Position numbers and translations under genes: made by a program
Notes under the pieces: model-generated
The model's input: only the letters and a program-made list of their open reading frames with translations
Database searches by the model: none
Told to the model about the DNA's origin: nothing
Shown: positions 1 through 11,899 of the stretch, in pieces
Layout of the letters: every line of letters begins with the position of its first letter
Position numbering within the stretch: position 1 is the stretch's first letter
Assembly: GCA_035772785.1 (NCBI GenBank)
Contig: JAOCPU010000004.1
Coordinates: 186,001-250,000, forward strand
Source: Phlebiopsis flavidoalba
Taxonomy: Eukaryota > Basidiomycota > Agaricomycetes > Polyporales > Phanerochaetaceae
DNA: 64,000 nucleotides
Direction: 5' to 3'

Positions 1-1215
1 TCCGCGACATCAAGTTCATCAACGCGCGAGGTGAGTCTTACTTAGTCTTATGCAGCCAGTATACAGACTCACATTACTGTAGGCCAACGTCGTAGGCTGG
101 AATGCCACCAGTGCCAACACCGGTACCGGCAGCTTCGGTAGCTGCTGCACAGAGATGGACGTTTGGGAGGCGAACCAACGACGCCGCTGCCATACACGTC
201 CCCACCCCTGCCACTGCAGTCACTCAGACTCGCTGCTCAGGAAACGACTGCGCGCGCATGCACGCGCGCAAACACGGGCATGTGCGACGGTGACGGCTGC
301 GACTGTCAACTCGTTCCGCATGGGCAACAAGAACTTCCTCGGCAAGGGGCTCACCGTCGACACGATGCAGAGCCCTTCAACCGTTGTCATACCCAGTTCC
401 TCAACCAGAGCGAACACGACTCCACCGTGGCACGCTCTCGGAGATCCGCCGCATCTACGTCCACTGAACGGCAAGGTCATCCAGAACTTCGAACGCTGCT
501 GTCACTGGCGTCGACCCCGTCACACTCGGTTACAAGACTAAGTTCTGCACTCTCAACAAGTAAGCATAATATTGACCACACACAATTCACGAAACCCTGA
601 CCATATCTCTGAAATTGCTAGAAGATCCTAGCTGTGTCGTGTGACACAAACTTACCTTCTCGCAGACATGAGCGGGCCCGCTTCGCGCAGGTCGGCAAGT
701 CCTTCGTGACTGACGAGGGCATGGTGCTCGCGCTCCTCACCCCCCCCCCCCCCCCCGGTCGATCTGTGGACGAATACGCCGCGTCGATGCCTGGCTCGAC
801 TCCAACTATACCGACAAACAAGGACGCATCCTCGCCCGGCGTTGCGCGCGGAACGTGCGCGACTACCTCCGGCGTACCCCACGCCGACGTCGAGAAGCAA
901 GGTCCCCAACTGGCTCGCGGTCGTGCTCTCTCCAACCCATCAAGTTCGGTGACATCGGCTCGACGCTTCTCGCGCTGGCCAGTCGTCTGGCGGGCGTTGG
1001 AGGAAGCTCACAGCGCGCAGCACACAGCTCTGGCACTCAAACCCACTCAACCCGACTGGCGGATCCGTTGCGCCCCCAGTGGGGACAGTGTGGTGGCCAG
1101 AGTTATACCGGCCCCACCACACCTGCGCGAGCCAATACACTTTGCCATGTCGTCAACCCTTGTGAGTATTCTTCATCGTCTGCCGGGTTTCTGGCTGCTG
1201 ATCAGTGTACTCTAG
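1..1215 (+). CDS. GH7 cellobiohydrolase with C-terminal CBM1 (5' partial, frameshifted)
   Basis: Secreted cellulase that releases cellobiose processively from cellulose chain ends. The window opens inside the catalytic domain; an intron (GTGAGT at 31, AG at 81-82) precedes the family 7 catalytic motif, read as [12 protein letters not shown] near 140-175, with the nucleophile and acid/base glutamates in EMDVWE. Later frames give [29 protein letters not shown], the active-site-tunnel segment [14 protein letters not shown], and [18 protein letters not shown] short linker leads to a carbohydrate-binding module 1 ([15 protein letters not shown], then CHVVNP). A last intron (GTGAGT near 1160) seems to leave only the terminal QC-L and stop at about 1215. 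The reading changes frame at least five times, including at a C run near 741-757; I attribute this to sequencing indels. The N-terminal third and signal peptide lie outside the window. Family assignment is secure. Confidence 0.93.
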
Positions 1216-1432
1216 ACTTACTCGCAGTGCTACTAAGCGGCGGTATTTGTTGTCTGAGGATAAAACACGGAAGGCTAATCGGGTAGGGAAAGGTATCGGC
1301 GACCCTTGATGTATCTTGTGCATGTCGTGTGACTGTGTGGTTTCGTATGAGCCCAAAATCGATTTGTTTTACTACGACAGAGATTTGTGAAAAGCACGGT
1401 ACAGGAAGCGATGACCCAGCGGTCCAACGGCC

Positions 1433-2205
1433 TCATGCGGCCTGTCTGAGCGTGCGTATACGCTTCAAGAATTCGGCATTGATCGGCCACGGGGTACCAA
1501 TCCAAGAAAACGAGCTCGGGTGTGATCCCTGTAATCGTCGTCGGTGTTGGGATGGACGAGTACTCTACAGAGTGCACAGTGACATAGGTATCAGCATATT
1601 TGGTGATAGTATCGGGCTATACTCACGAGCAAGGGCCGCATTCACTACCCCCTGCGGTTGACCACAAAGCCATCCGAAGAGGGCTCCTGTTTGGTGGCGG
1701 GCTGAACGTGTTGACTTCAAACATGGCCACCGGGTGTGGTGCCTAATTCTTAGGGTTAGTTATAGCGGGTGTGAACTTAGGTATGACGCAAACCGATTGG
1801 CTTGTCCCAGAATTTGTAGATGCGCAGCTGTGGGTGGCTATGTATGAATACAATGTATAATATTCTCGTTTTGTAGAAGGCACTACCTCTGGGAATTCGC
1901 GTCTGATACGCTCGTGCAGCTCCTTCGCAAAATTTGGACTGCTCGGGATCACTCTGCATGTAGTATACTTTGGACTCTGGTTTAATAACAAAATTTGGTC
2001 ACGCAACAAAGATGCTCACCATGGTAAATCACAACAGCGTTGTTCGACATATCGATCGGGCTTGGGGAATGTCTCGTAGGCATCCGACTTGGGACACCAG
2101 GATGGATTTGAAGAGTGACTTTCCATCTGGGTTCACCTTGTCGGGGAGGAGCGGCTCGGCGTTTTTCCGATAAATCCCTTGAGTGGCGATTCCCAGGAGT
2201 GTCAT
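1433..2205 (-). CDS. DOPA 4,5-dioxygenase family protein
   Basis: Small extradiol-type ring-cleaving dioxygenase (DOPA dioxygenase family, PF08883). In fly agaric and plants, DOPA dioxygenases open the DOPA ring to betalain precursors; in wood decayers the substrate is usually unknown. From the N-terminus I read MTLLGIATQ at 2205, LPDKVNPDGKS, a segment like NPSW-PKSDAYETFPKP, then MQSDPEQSKF and ELHERIRREFPE. An intron (GTAGTG..CAG, about 1885-1830) leads to LRIYKFWDKPIG. Next come LVHPNTDDDYRDHT, holding probable metal-binding histidines, and PWPINAEFLKRI, with stop TGA at 1433-1435. The start is chosen because that ATG is in frame with the conserved N-terminal motif. Length, about 190 residues, fits the family. 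Two or three frame jumps are probably sequencing errors. It is tail to tail with the cellobiohydrolase. Confidence 0.82.
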
Positions 2206-3199
2206 GGCTAGCTAGCGTAAGCGATGTGGCGAAGAGGATGCTGGTACAGTGATATGCTGGTACAGTGGATATCTGCTTGCGGCCCCTCCACCTCGATATT
2301 ATATATATATGTAAGCTGTGGGCGTATCGCGCGCATCGCGTTTTGCGAAATGACGAGGAAATGTCATCGTATGAATAAAGCACAGCTCGCTAGACGAATA
2401 TGGTGCACAACATTCTAACTCTTGTCTTGCTTCTTGTGACACTCAGTTGCAGTGTCGCCAATCACTCCAGGTGTCTCACGTACGGTTGGACACACGGGCT
2501 CACGTCTCATCGATCACCAGCAGATCTCCAACACAAGAGCGGACAACCAAACCGACCATGGCGAGCAGAACGACGGCGGACCGCATGAACATTTCTGCTC
2601 AACAAACGCTAGACAGTAAGCCAGCTCCTCGCCCCTGGATAATGTGTCATTATTCAACAACCTGAATAACTCAGTTCTGTACGAAATTTCACAATTGCTA
2701 CACAACCCAACTCGACAAGGAGACTCTGGCGACATGCGTCAGCATGATGAGGCAAGGCACCGGTTAAAAAATCCGGAATGCATTGGCGGTTCGTATCCAC
2801 CAAACGAGTACCACAGACACCGAACTGGGACCTTCACCCTTTTTTGACGTATCTGTCACAGGGTGTGATCCAAGAGCTCATAAGAGAGAATGAGAAGAAC
2901 CAGCTGGCACAGTGATACATGTCAAACGGAGCGGAATATAACTGATGACATCCATGTCCATGTGTTGTAAGTTAGTTCTAGTGAACATTTGTTGTAAACT
3001 TGACGATCTGTGTGGGCACAACATAAATTTGCATCGGAGATGTAATCATCAATAGCTGTCGCGCGAGTCTGCACTAGAGGGGAACCATAGTTGGAGCACG
3101 CGAAGTGGTATATTGACGGCACGGTTTCCTTGTACTTCAGCGCTCCGTTTGACCGCTGCACAGTTCTGTCACGTATCCTTACCACCCATCCTCATACCC
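2206..3199. other. Intergenic region between DOPA dioxygenase and SF3B1
   Basis: The two flanking genes diverge, so this stretch should hold both promoters. A short AT run (TATATATATA near 2300-2310) lies about 100 bp upstream of the dioxygenase start and could be a TATA element. On the minus strand around 2560-2640 a short hydrophobic peptide resembling a signal sequence can be read (MFMRSAVVLLAMVG), but no longer frame follows it. I see no supported gene. Confidence 0.4.
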
Positions 3200-6100
3200 G
3201 AACATGTTCTTCGGACGAACCACCGTCTCGTAAGAAGCGTTCAAACAACGAAGGACGATTCTCAAGAGTTGCGACCTCGCTGAGGAAGAGGATTTCAGAA
3301 CCCGTTTGCCGGAGACGCGGTCCAAGCGGCAGATTGCTGCTCGCCAGTCAGACTACCACAACCGGAGGTTCAATCGTCAGGCCAACGAAAGTGCAGATGC
3401 GTTCCAGGCGGGAGAGGAGGGTCAGAATGGTGAGGGCGGGTACAAGGAAGCTATGAGGCTGCAACGGCTGGAGAAGGAGGAGGAGCGTGTCAAACGGGCA
3501 ATCGAGGAGAAGGAGAGGCAAGCGAGAGAGGAGGGCAAGGACAAGATGGACCTGGACAGGACTCCTCCCCGAGAAGAGCTCATGGAGGCTGCGCAGGAGC
3601 TTGCTCAAGCATCCGGAGCGAAGCGCAAGCGTCGTTGGGATGTCCCCGATCCGTCTGACGAGAACGCAGACGTGAAGATGGAGGACAAGGGCGAGTGGTC
3701 TGAAAAGGCTCTCGAGGGTGCCGCTCCGAAGAGGCGCAAGTCTCGTTGGGATGCCACTCCTGCGGACGTCACCAACGTCGGCGAGACACCAAAGCGATCC
3801 CGGTGGGATCAAGCACCTGCACCCCAACCCGACGCCCCAATGGCTCCCATTATCATGAACGCACCTGGCATTCACTCAGACGACAAGCACAACAGGTACC
3901 TCACCGACGAGGAATTGAATGCCATCCTTCCCACCCAAGGATACCAAATCGTCACTCCACCACCTGGGTATGCACCACTAGTCCGTCCTCCTACTATGCC
4001 TCCTCCTGCCACAGAGGGCTTCCATATCCAGGAGAGCTCTGACGCTGCCGCAGTCGCAGCAGCAGCAGGTCTAGCTCCTGAGCTCCCCACCGAAATCCCC
4101 GGTGTCGGCAGTCTCGCCTTCTTCAAGGCGGAGGATGCCCAATACTTCGCCAAGATCCTCAAAGAGGAGGACGAGACGGAGCTGTCGGTGGATGAGATGA
4201 AGGAGCGCAAGATCATGCGTCTCCTGCTCAAAATCAAGAACGGTACGCCTCCCGTTCGGAAAACTGCTCTTAGACAGATTACCGACAAAGCTCGTGAATT
4301 CGGTGCTGGTCCTTTGTTCGACAAGATCCTGCCACTGCTCATGGAGCGTACCCTCGAAGACCAAGAACGCCACTTGCTCGTGAAAGTCATCGACCGTGTC
4401 CTCTACAAGCTCGATGATCTTGTTCGGCCATCGTCCGACAAGCTTCTCGTCGTCATAGAGCCCTTGCTCATCGACGTAGACTATTATGCTCGTGTGGAGG
4501 GCCGAGGAGATCATCCTAACCGTCAAAGTGCTTCCGGTTTGGCTCACTGATCTCGACCATGCGTTCCAGATATCGACCATCTCCGAAGAGTACGTCGCGA
4601 ACCTACCAACCGCTCGTTGCCTTCTCCTCGTCGCGTCCGCTCTCGTGCATCCCGTCCCTCCTGCCTTTCCTCAAGCTGTCTGCCGTAGCAGAAGTCATGG
4701 CAGGCTCGTCACACTGGTATCCGTATTGTACAGCAAATCGCCATCATGATGTTGTTTGTGCCGTCTCTCCCACACCTCCGCATCTCGTGGACTGCATCGC
4801 CCCACGGTCACTTGCGGATGAACACAAAAAGGCCTCAAAATCTACACAAAAACAAAAAAAAAAGTCAGAAAGTCCCGTACGATGACCGGCTTTGGCGCTT
4901 GGCGGCTCTCGCTGAGGCCGCTGCCCCCTACGGTATCGAGTCTTTCGACAACGTACTCAAGCCCTTGTGGGTCGGTATTCGCTTGCACCGTGGCAAGAGT
5001 CTGGCGGCCTTCCTGAAGGCATCGGTTTTATCCTCCCTCTTATGGATCCGGAAATACGTCTCTTACTACATCAATAGGAAGTCACGATTATTCTCATCCG
5101 AGAGTTCCAGACGTCAGACGAGAGATGAAGAAGATTGTCCTGAAGGTTGTCCAAACAGTGCGCTGCGACTGAGGGTTGTTAACCACCCCTAGTACATCAA
5201 GCAAGACATTCTGCCAGACTTCTTCAAGTCGTTCTGGGTCCGTCGTATGGCCCTCGATCAGGCGTAACTATCGTCAGGTCGTCGAGACCACAGTCGAGCT
5301 TGCGCAGAAATGTCTGGTGTCGCAGAGATCGTGAGCCGGCCGAATTGTCAACGAACTGAAGGACGAGGCAGAGCCTTACCGCAGATGGTCATGGAAACGA
5401 TAACGAAAAGTCGTCGCGTCCCTCGGTGCTCTCCGACAATGATGAGCAGCGGCTGGAGGTGTGCAGACTGGTCGACGGCATCATCTATCTAAGCCCTTCC
5501 AGGAGCAGACTAGTTACGGAGGACTCAGGTCATGCTTTGACGCGTTTTTCGGCACAGTCGTCATCGCATTGGGGTATCCGTGTAAAGCCATACACTCACC
5601 CAGATTGTCTCGACCATCCTTTGGCGAACTCAACAACAAGTCGGCTAAAGTCCGTCAACAGGCTGCGGATTTGACCACTCGTCTCGCGGTATCATCAGCA
5701 GTGTGGAGAGGACCAGCTTTTGGAGTAAGCTTGGTCTGGTCTTGTTTGAAACAGCTTGGTGAGGAGTACCCGATACTCTTGGTAGTATCATCGCTGCGAG
5801 GGTGCCTATTGCGAACGTGGGTCGGTATGACGCAAATGAACCCACCAGTCAAGGATCTTCGTAAGTCGTTACTTCATGGAGGGACGAATGTCTCATACTA
5901 ACGGTGATGCAACATTTTCCGCGCATGACACCCAATTCTTTCGTAACCGACACGAAAAAGTGCAGGAGGAAGCGACCATTAACTTGATTGGTCGTATTGG
6001 TGAGTTGATCAATCCTGAACCTATTTATGACCTCCTGCTGAACGCTGAGTTACAGCTGATCGTGGCGCACTGAGTTCGCTGCCCGCTCGTGAATGGATGC

Positions 6101-7030
6101 GTATTTGCTTCGAACTACTCGACTTGTTGAAGGCGCACAAGAAGGGTATTTCGTCAGGGCTGCCGTCAAACTCGTTCGGTTACATTGCGGAAAAGTTTGG
6201 GTCCTCAAGACGTCCTCCAGGTGCTACTGTACGAACTTGCGTGTACACAAGAGCGTCAAAGTCGTGTGTGCCAGTATACCGTCGCCATCGTCAAGCCATC
6301 GTAGCGGAAACTTGCTGTGGACGTGAGTCTTCGTTATTTAAGTACATCCGCTTCGTCCGCTAACTAGACATTCCCCCCAGCTTTCACATGTATTCCTGCG
6401 ATCCTCAACGAGTATCGTACCGCAGAGCTGAACGTCCGCACCGGTTGTTTGAAGGCGCTGACCTTCGTCTTCGAATACTCGTTGGTCCTCAGGGGGGTCA
6501 GCATACTATGCCGATTCCGTCGTAACTTATGCTCACGAAAAGACGCTCCTGAACCAGATCGTGACCTCGTCCACCGACAAACTGCTAGTGTCATGTCGTC
6601 AAACACTTGGCTCTTGGTGTCGCCCGGCCTCGGCTGCGAGGACTCAATGATGCATCTCCATGAACCTCGTATGGCCAAATTGTTTCGGAAACGTCGCCGC
6701 ACGTCATCAGCGTGGGCAGTCATGGGATGCTGTCACGAGGCGATGCGGGTCACCCTTGGCCCCGGCGTTCTCCTCAGCTACGTCCTCCAGGGTCTCTTCC
6801 ACCCCGCCTCGGAAGGTTCGCGAGGTAGTGTCATGGTTACTATCTCCGCACCACAACAACTAACAGCACTATAGGTGTATTGGCTGTGTTTACAACTCTC
6901 ATGATTACTCTCGGCACAGCGTTCGGATGCGCTCGTGCCGTTTCTCACCACGACCTTGGCCGAGCTCAGCCGAGGGACACCAAAAAATTTCTTTGATTCG
7001 TCATCCACTACAGGATGTTCATTGAGTTGG
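3200..7030 (+). CDS. SF3B1: Splicing factor 3B subunit 1 (SF3B1 / SAP155 / Prp10)
   Basis: Core U2 snRNP protein that clamps the branch-site helix during spliceosome assembly. A clean frame from 3306 gives the N-terminal region with [12 protein letters not shown], a charged coiled coil, and the repeated RWD motifs (RRWDVP, SRWDATP, SRWDQAP) known as phosphorylation and U2AF-homology binding sites, then [11 protein letters not shown] and [20 protein letters not shown]. After 4500 the HEAT repeats continue in broken frames: [81 protein letters not shown] and KVREV, an intron near 6832, then [13 protein letters not shown] order matches SF3B1 from start to end. The gene is essential, so more than ten frame breaks argue for sequencing error. 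The first exon is not resolved; the start lies somewhere in 3090-3306. The end, at about 7030, is approximate. Confidence 0.93.
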
Positions 7031-7897
7031 GCTCGTGTAGGCAGTGCTCATTCATTTTCTTGGTTCGCGCTTGTAGTCGGCATCGATTTCATTTCTACTT
7101 GTTATTACACACCGGGTAATGTTATGCGCTACACTAACACAGTGTACAATTTCACTTCCTTGCCTTGTGGCCAGAATCAACAGAATAGACATGGTGAATG
7201 TGCGAAAGCTCGAAAACAAACAGTGCTAGCGTACAAGACAGAGCTGGCTAGGAGAGACATTGAATATCTGTGAGATCGTTGTCACAAGTCCATTGTCGAG
7301 GACCTAGACAATTAGACAGAAAGGAAAGAATCAGCGACCCTCCCGTAAGCGTAATATATCAATGAGAGGACCAGGGATTTTCGTCGTCTGAACCATCCGC
7401 CTGGTGCAAACACGCAAAAAAGCTCAGCACTTCAAAAGAACACACGAAAACAAAAGCTCACCATCTCAGATTAACCCGTGTAACACACGCAGGTGACACT
7501 GTCAGTAGCATGTTCGCACTATGTGAGGTGAGATGTAACCAGTCGTTCAGGATGAGGAAACACACCGTTATAACCTTGGTGCGCAAACCGGTCCTGAGTG
7601 GAAGCGCTCTGACGCACATCGAAAATATTCCATTCACATCATTTCTATCTAGCAGGTCCACGCAATTCTTGTGCGTGTGCCTCATCAGAGCGACGCCTCA
7701 TAGAGGCCCTCGAGCCGGCGAGCATGGTGTTGAATGCCATGGAGTAAAATGCCACTTGGTACAGAATATTCACGCGAGATAATGGTTATTCATTGTTCCA
7801 TTTGTACAAACGTACACAGAAAAGCACCAAGTAATCCACAGTGTACAAAATAGCGCGTTAAAATAACAGTGATAATAGTTATCCATCTATGGTGCGT
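7031..7897. other. Intergenic region between SF3B1 and AP-1 gamma (convergent ends)
   Basis: Both neighbours end here, so this should be two 3' untranslated regions. The sequence is AT-rich with short A runs. Weak open frames occur on both strands, none with recognisable protein similarity. Nothing else is supported. Confidence 0.45.
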
Positions 7898-10800
7898 TCA
7901 TGACGCGTTGCCTGTCAATCCAGGTGGGAAGCCTGCAAAGTCGACGCTGGTCTGTTGTAGTTCTGTTGTTCCTACCCACGCTGTAAACGCTTATCCGTTA
8001 ACCGTAGCCGCACGTTTTGCCTAGTTGAGTAGGAGCGCCACTATGTAGTGAACCATTTGTATTCCGCTTGAGTGAAGAAACCAGGGTGGATGACTTACAA
8101 CCGAAACTGTGTAGCTAGATGGACACGCGCATTGTTGTGTATTACTGATGGTGACGCACTAACGCGGTTGAAACGTCTGGACTCGACATTGGGGCCAACA
8201 TTGGCAGCTGGTTGAGACTGGAGGTACCGTGTCCAACATTCACTATCCGATGACAGAACAGACCCGAAAGAGTAATAAAAAAAAGGATAGTAAGTACCGT
8301 TTGCGGTACACCTGCGTCTTGAAGAGTTCAGAGCAGAGCGATGACGGTCTCGTCGTTCTACGGCCACTTGGAGACCACTGGCCAGAAATGTTTAAAACCC
8401 CCCCTGACCCCCGGAGCACGGCAGTCTGGCCGGTATGTCGTGGTATTTAGGTGAGATTATTGATGAGCGATATCCCTCAGCTTCATGTCTTTTAATCGTA
8501 AAAGGGCAGTAGATAAGGCCGCGTCAACCGTGGTGCACGGTAGGCTGCGCCTTAGAGAGACTGCCGGAGTGTGGGTCTGTTCTGGGATTGTTAGAGTTTG
8601 CCGGGTAGGAGAGTGGACGAGAGGAGACTACGCGGACGCCGAAGCAGCCTGAGGACGTGGGCGCCGCTGGTGACGCAGCAGCAGGGAGCGAGCCCGGGAG
8701 AATCGGAAGGGAGGCCGAGAATATCGTTTTACGGTGCTCTTCGGTGCAAGGAGCAGCGGTGGGGCCGGATGAGGGCGCCGATGGCTCTGACGAGCTGCCG
8801 AATATTTCCGCCAGCATAGTCTGTGCTGCTTTGCACCGGAGCCGCAGACGCTCCATTCTGGTACAGAGGGGTAGATGGAATATCGATCTCCGTGAGGCAG
8901 ATTGTCCTGGAAATGACCGTATGAGGACAAGCGAATGGCGTACCATACTGCAGGGACTCACATCTTTGCTAGGCTGCAGCGAACCCACAGGCTTGTTCTC
9001 GCTGACTGATGTATTCGTGAGCTAAGCAATGAGGAGTGACTGGGTAAACACGATCCCAACTTACCAACACCGATCACAGTCTGTTTCAGTTTCCGGGGCA
9101 GGGCATTCGCTCCAATACGCCAGCGCGAATGTCACCCAAGTTGTACAGGTTTGCGAACTCGACTGCTCGCTGTTTGAAATCTCTCCAGCTCGGGGCTTGT
9201 TGTATAGGCGGCGAAAAGGGCTTGCGTCCTTCTCCTGTTTGCGCCGGTGAAGATGGTGAATATCGTCGGTAACGCGAGGCAAATTTTCGTGAGAGCGGTG
9301 AGGACAAACAATTGGCGGGTGAGGTAGTTTAGTCATAAGGCGAATCCAGGTTGAGTGTAAGACAACAAGTCAACAATCTCTACGTCCGAAATCTGACACA
9401 TAGACCTATTAGATCACAGACAAAGACATTATTACGGAAACATACCGGCTTAGGTTGGTCTTCATCTACAAGACCGCCTTCGAGCAGCGCGTCGCTGTAA
9501 TTCACCAATGACCCACGTTGCTGCTGCCAAAGTCAGCGACTCTTGAGATATATCGGCGCGGAGAGAGGTGTACTAATTTAGAAGCGGTGTAGGCTTGCAA
9601 CTCTGGTGTGTGAGCACAAGCCGGATGAATGCAGACAGATTTCCTCCCGAACGAAGTTGCCGGCCTATGTAACATTAATGTAGTCCGGATGACTTGCAGG
9701 CAAACTTGCACTCACAAGCTTCAAAACTCGGAGGGGGGAAATCGTCCATATGCCACCGCTTGTTTCCCCGGGCGGAAGCGCTCAGCAGCGAGGCTTAATT
9801 TAGCGTTTGTCATACCCAACTTGAACTTCGTCTATCCCGCCACCTGCGATGGCTACGCGTCAGTGAGGCTCGCAGACTCAAGAATGCGTACGTTGCTCTC
9901 GTTGATGAAGCATACGATAACTCCAACGCGCGTGCGGCGAATAGAAATGTCCCCGTCCCGCAAACAGTCCAGAGATGATATTTCTGTGACGCTGAACCAC
10001 GTTTTGTGTCAATCGAAACAACCTTATTCAGGTGTTGAGGCCACATATCTGTGTACGTGGTCAGTAAAAACAAAATCTGAGATGCTGTGGAGTCGTACCG
10101 AATGTTGTTATCCGCGATTGCTGAGTATACTTTCCGATGATATTAATGGCCATGACCGGAGACCACTGTCGGCTTCGATCTCAAGCACTGTGAGCACAGT
10201 CTCATAGAGATGGAGTTTTTCCTGACGTTTTTTTGCTTCCATCTGTGTTTGTGGCGACTCTAAGACCAATTAGCACCTTCGTCCTACTATGCAAAAGGGA
10301 GTCCGTTGTAACCTGTGCACCGGATGTCGTTAATCATGGTTCTCGCTCGGGGCTTGTGCATCCCCTTTCCGAGCGTCGGAGCAAACGAAGAATCTTGACC
10401 TGAAGGAAAGGATCTGTGATTCCCTCCCGAGACGTCGTGTTCTGGCTGTAACCTGTTGGAGTCACGAGAGCTTTTCAAATGTCGAACGAGGAGTAGGACG
10501 GCCTGTAGATCAATGATACAAGCGAGACATGAATACATGATATGCCTTCTCACATTACGGAGTTCTTCGAGATCAACAACCCCCCAGGATCTACTTGCAC
10601 ACATTTCAACAACCAGTGTGATGGCCGTGAGTAAGACCCATGGTTTCGGTCAGCGAGTATGTTTTTTTCTTCTTCGCTTTGAAACGAAATGATCTGCGCA
10701 TTCTGGAACTTTACGAACTATACTCTGCAAAAGCACACGTCGCAGCCTGTTGAACACGATAATCAACGGTCTATGGTCTACGCATAGAGTCCACGCGGAC

Positions 10801-11510
10801 CCTTCTTCTTCCGAATGTACGTGTTGCTCGAACCCAGAAGCTTCTCAATCTCGTTGGCTAAGTCGCGAGACGATCTCCTCCGAGGCAAGATATCGGCGAA
10901 TGTTGCACAGAGCAAGACCGACCGCGTACATATTCGTTGGTTCATGTCACAATGGAAAGCCGGCTGTGAGTAATAACAAGACAAACATCGAGTCTGCGGA
11001 GACTTACTTCTTCAGTGAGTTCGTTAACAAAGCGTGAGGACAGAGTTCCTAAGGCTCATTCATGGACGCGGCGAACATACTCAACATTATTTAGGCACAG
11101 GTAGTACAGGGAACCAGTCTCAATTGACGATCGGGCCATTTCAAACGAAATGACTTGCGACAAATTTCAAGCACCACTGCCATCTGACCGAAGTGTGGCC
11201 ATCCGAGTACTAAGCATGTGAATGTAAAGAGCTTCAGGCGACAGTATATTATGTCTGTGGCATACGAGTCTTCTTCCCTAAATGAAAGCGGCGAATTGCT
11301 GCTGAACACGTCCTGTTTGATGAGGGCCCGCTCGTGCGGCGCGCGTCTATGCAGCAATGAGATCATGCTGTCAATCACGAGCGGAGCAGCACGACCGTAC
11401 CTTGCAGGCTCGGATGCCTTTGCAATGAGGGCCATACGCAATGCAAAATGAGCAGCGCAGATTGGTACACATCAGCTCTATGCTCACACCTTCAAGTTAT
11501 GATACGGCAT
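7898..11510 (-). CDS. AP-1 adaptor complex gamma subunit (gamma-adaptin)
   Basis: Large subunit of the clathrin adaptor AP-1, which sorts cargo at the trans-Golgi and endosomes. The first exon reads MPYHNLK with ATG at 11508-11510, followed by introns and RACK, then HERALIKQ, FREEDSYA, HFGQMAVVLEI, SRDLANEIEKLLGSSNTYI, LVRHLK, PEHDVSG, LGKG, MNDI, ALELSYA, EFKLGMT, HTPELQAYTASKL and SDALLEGGL. These follow the armadillo-like trunk of gamma-adaptin in order. FANLYNLGDIRAGVLER marks the end of the trunk; a hinge rich in Ala, Ser and Pro with IFGSSSEPSAPSSG follows. The appended ear domain ends with SVDFAGFPPGLTGNAS and TGA at 7898-7900. Start and stop both match the family. Many frame breaks and introns are present; I read these as sequencing indels because the gene is conserved and complete. 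Confidence 0.92.
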
Positions 11511-11899
11511 GCCTGCTCGCCGTCGTCCACAGCGTACTCAGAGATCGTACAGGTTTCAAGATGTCCACAAGCGCCTCAGCGACACACGGGTATGGCGCGT
11601 GACGTGACATTGCCCTTCTTAGTGACTAGCCTAACTTATTGCTGCCGCTGACAACTGTAGTGACCGAGACCCATAGCACGTCACGTCCCTATCCACACTG
11701 TCCTGGAATTGAACCCTGCGATCCGCCTGTCCTGAGCGCATCTTTCCTCCTTCCTTCGTTAAGTTCTCTTCCCTCTCGCCGTCGTGGCGTCCAACGATGG
11801 CGAACCCACTTATACTACAAAACATGCACTCTCCTATATCTTCTCTATTACACACTCTCGGCCTAACGCGCGAAGACCTCGTGTTGCCACACGGAGCAG
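11511..11899. promoter_or_regulatory. Divergent promoter region, AP-1 gamma / forkhead factor
   Basis: The AP-1 gamma start at 11510 faces away from the forkhead gene, whose first plausible ATG is at 11900. The intervening DNA therefore should carry both promoters. No specific element could be identified by eye. Confidence 0.4.

Noticed and set aside
3348..4580. Long minus-strand open frames opposite SF3B1
   Set aside because: Antisense shadows of a well-conserved exon, caused by its codon use.
3200..7030. SF3B1 as a decayed pseudogene
   Set aside because: Full-length order is conserved, the gene is essential, and neighbouring essential genes show the same indel pattern.
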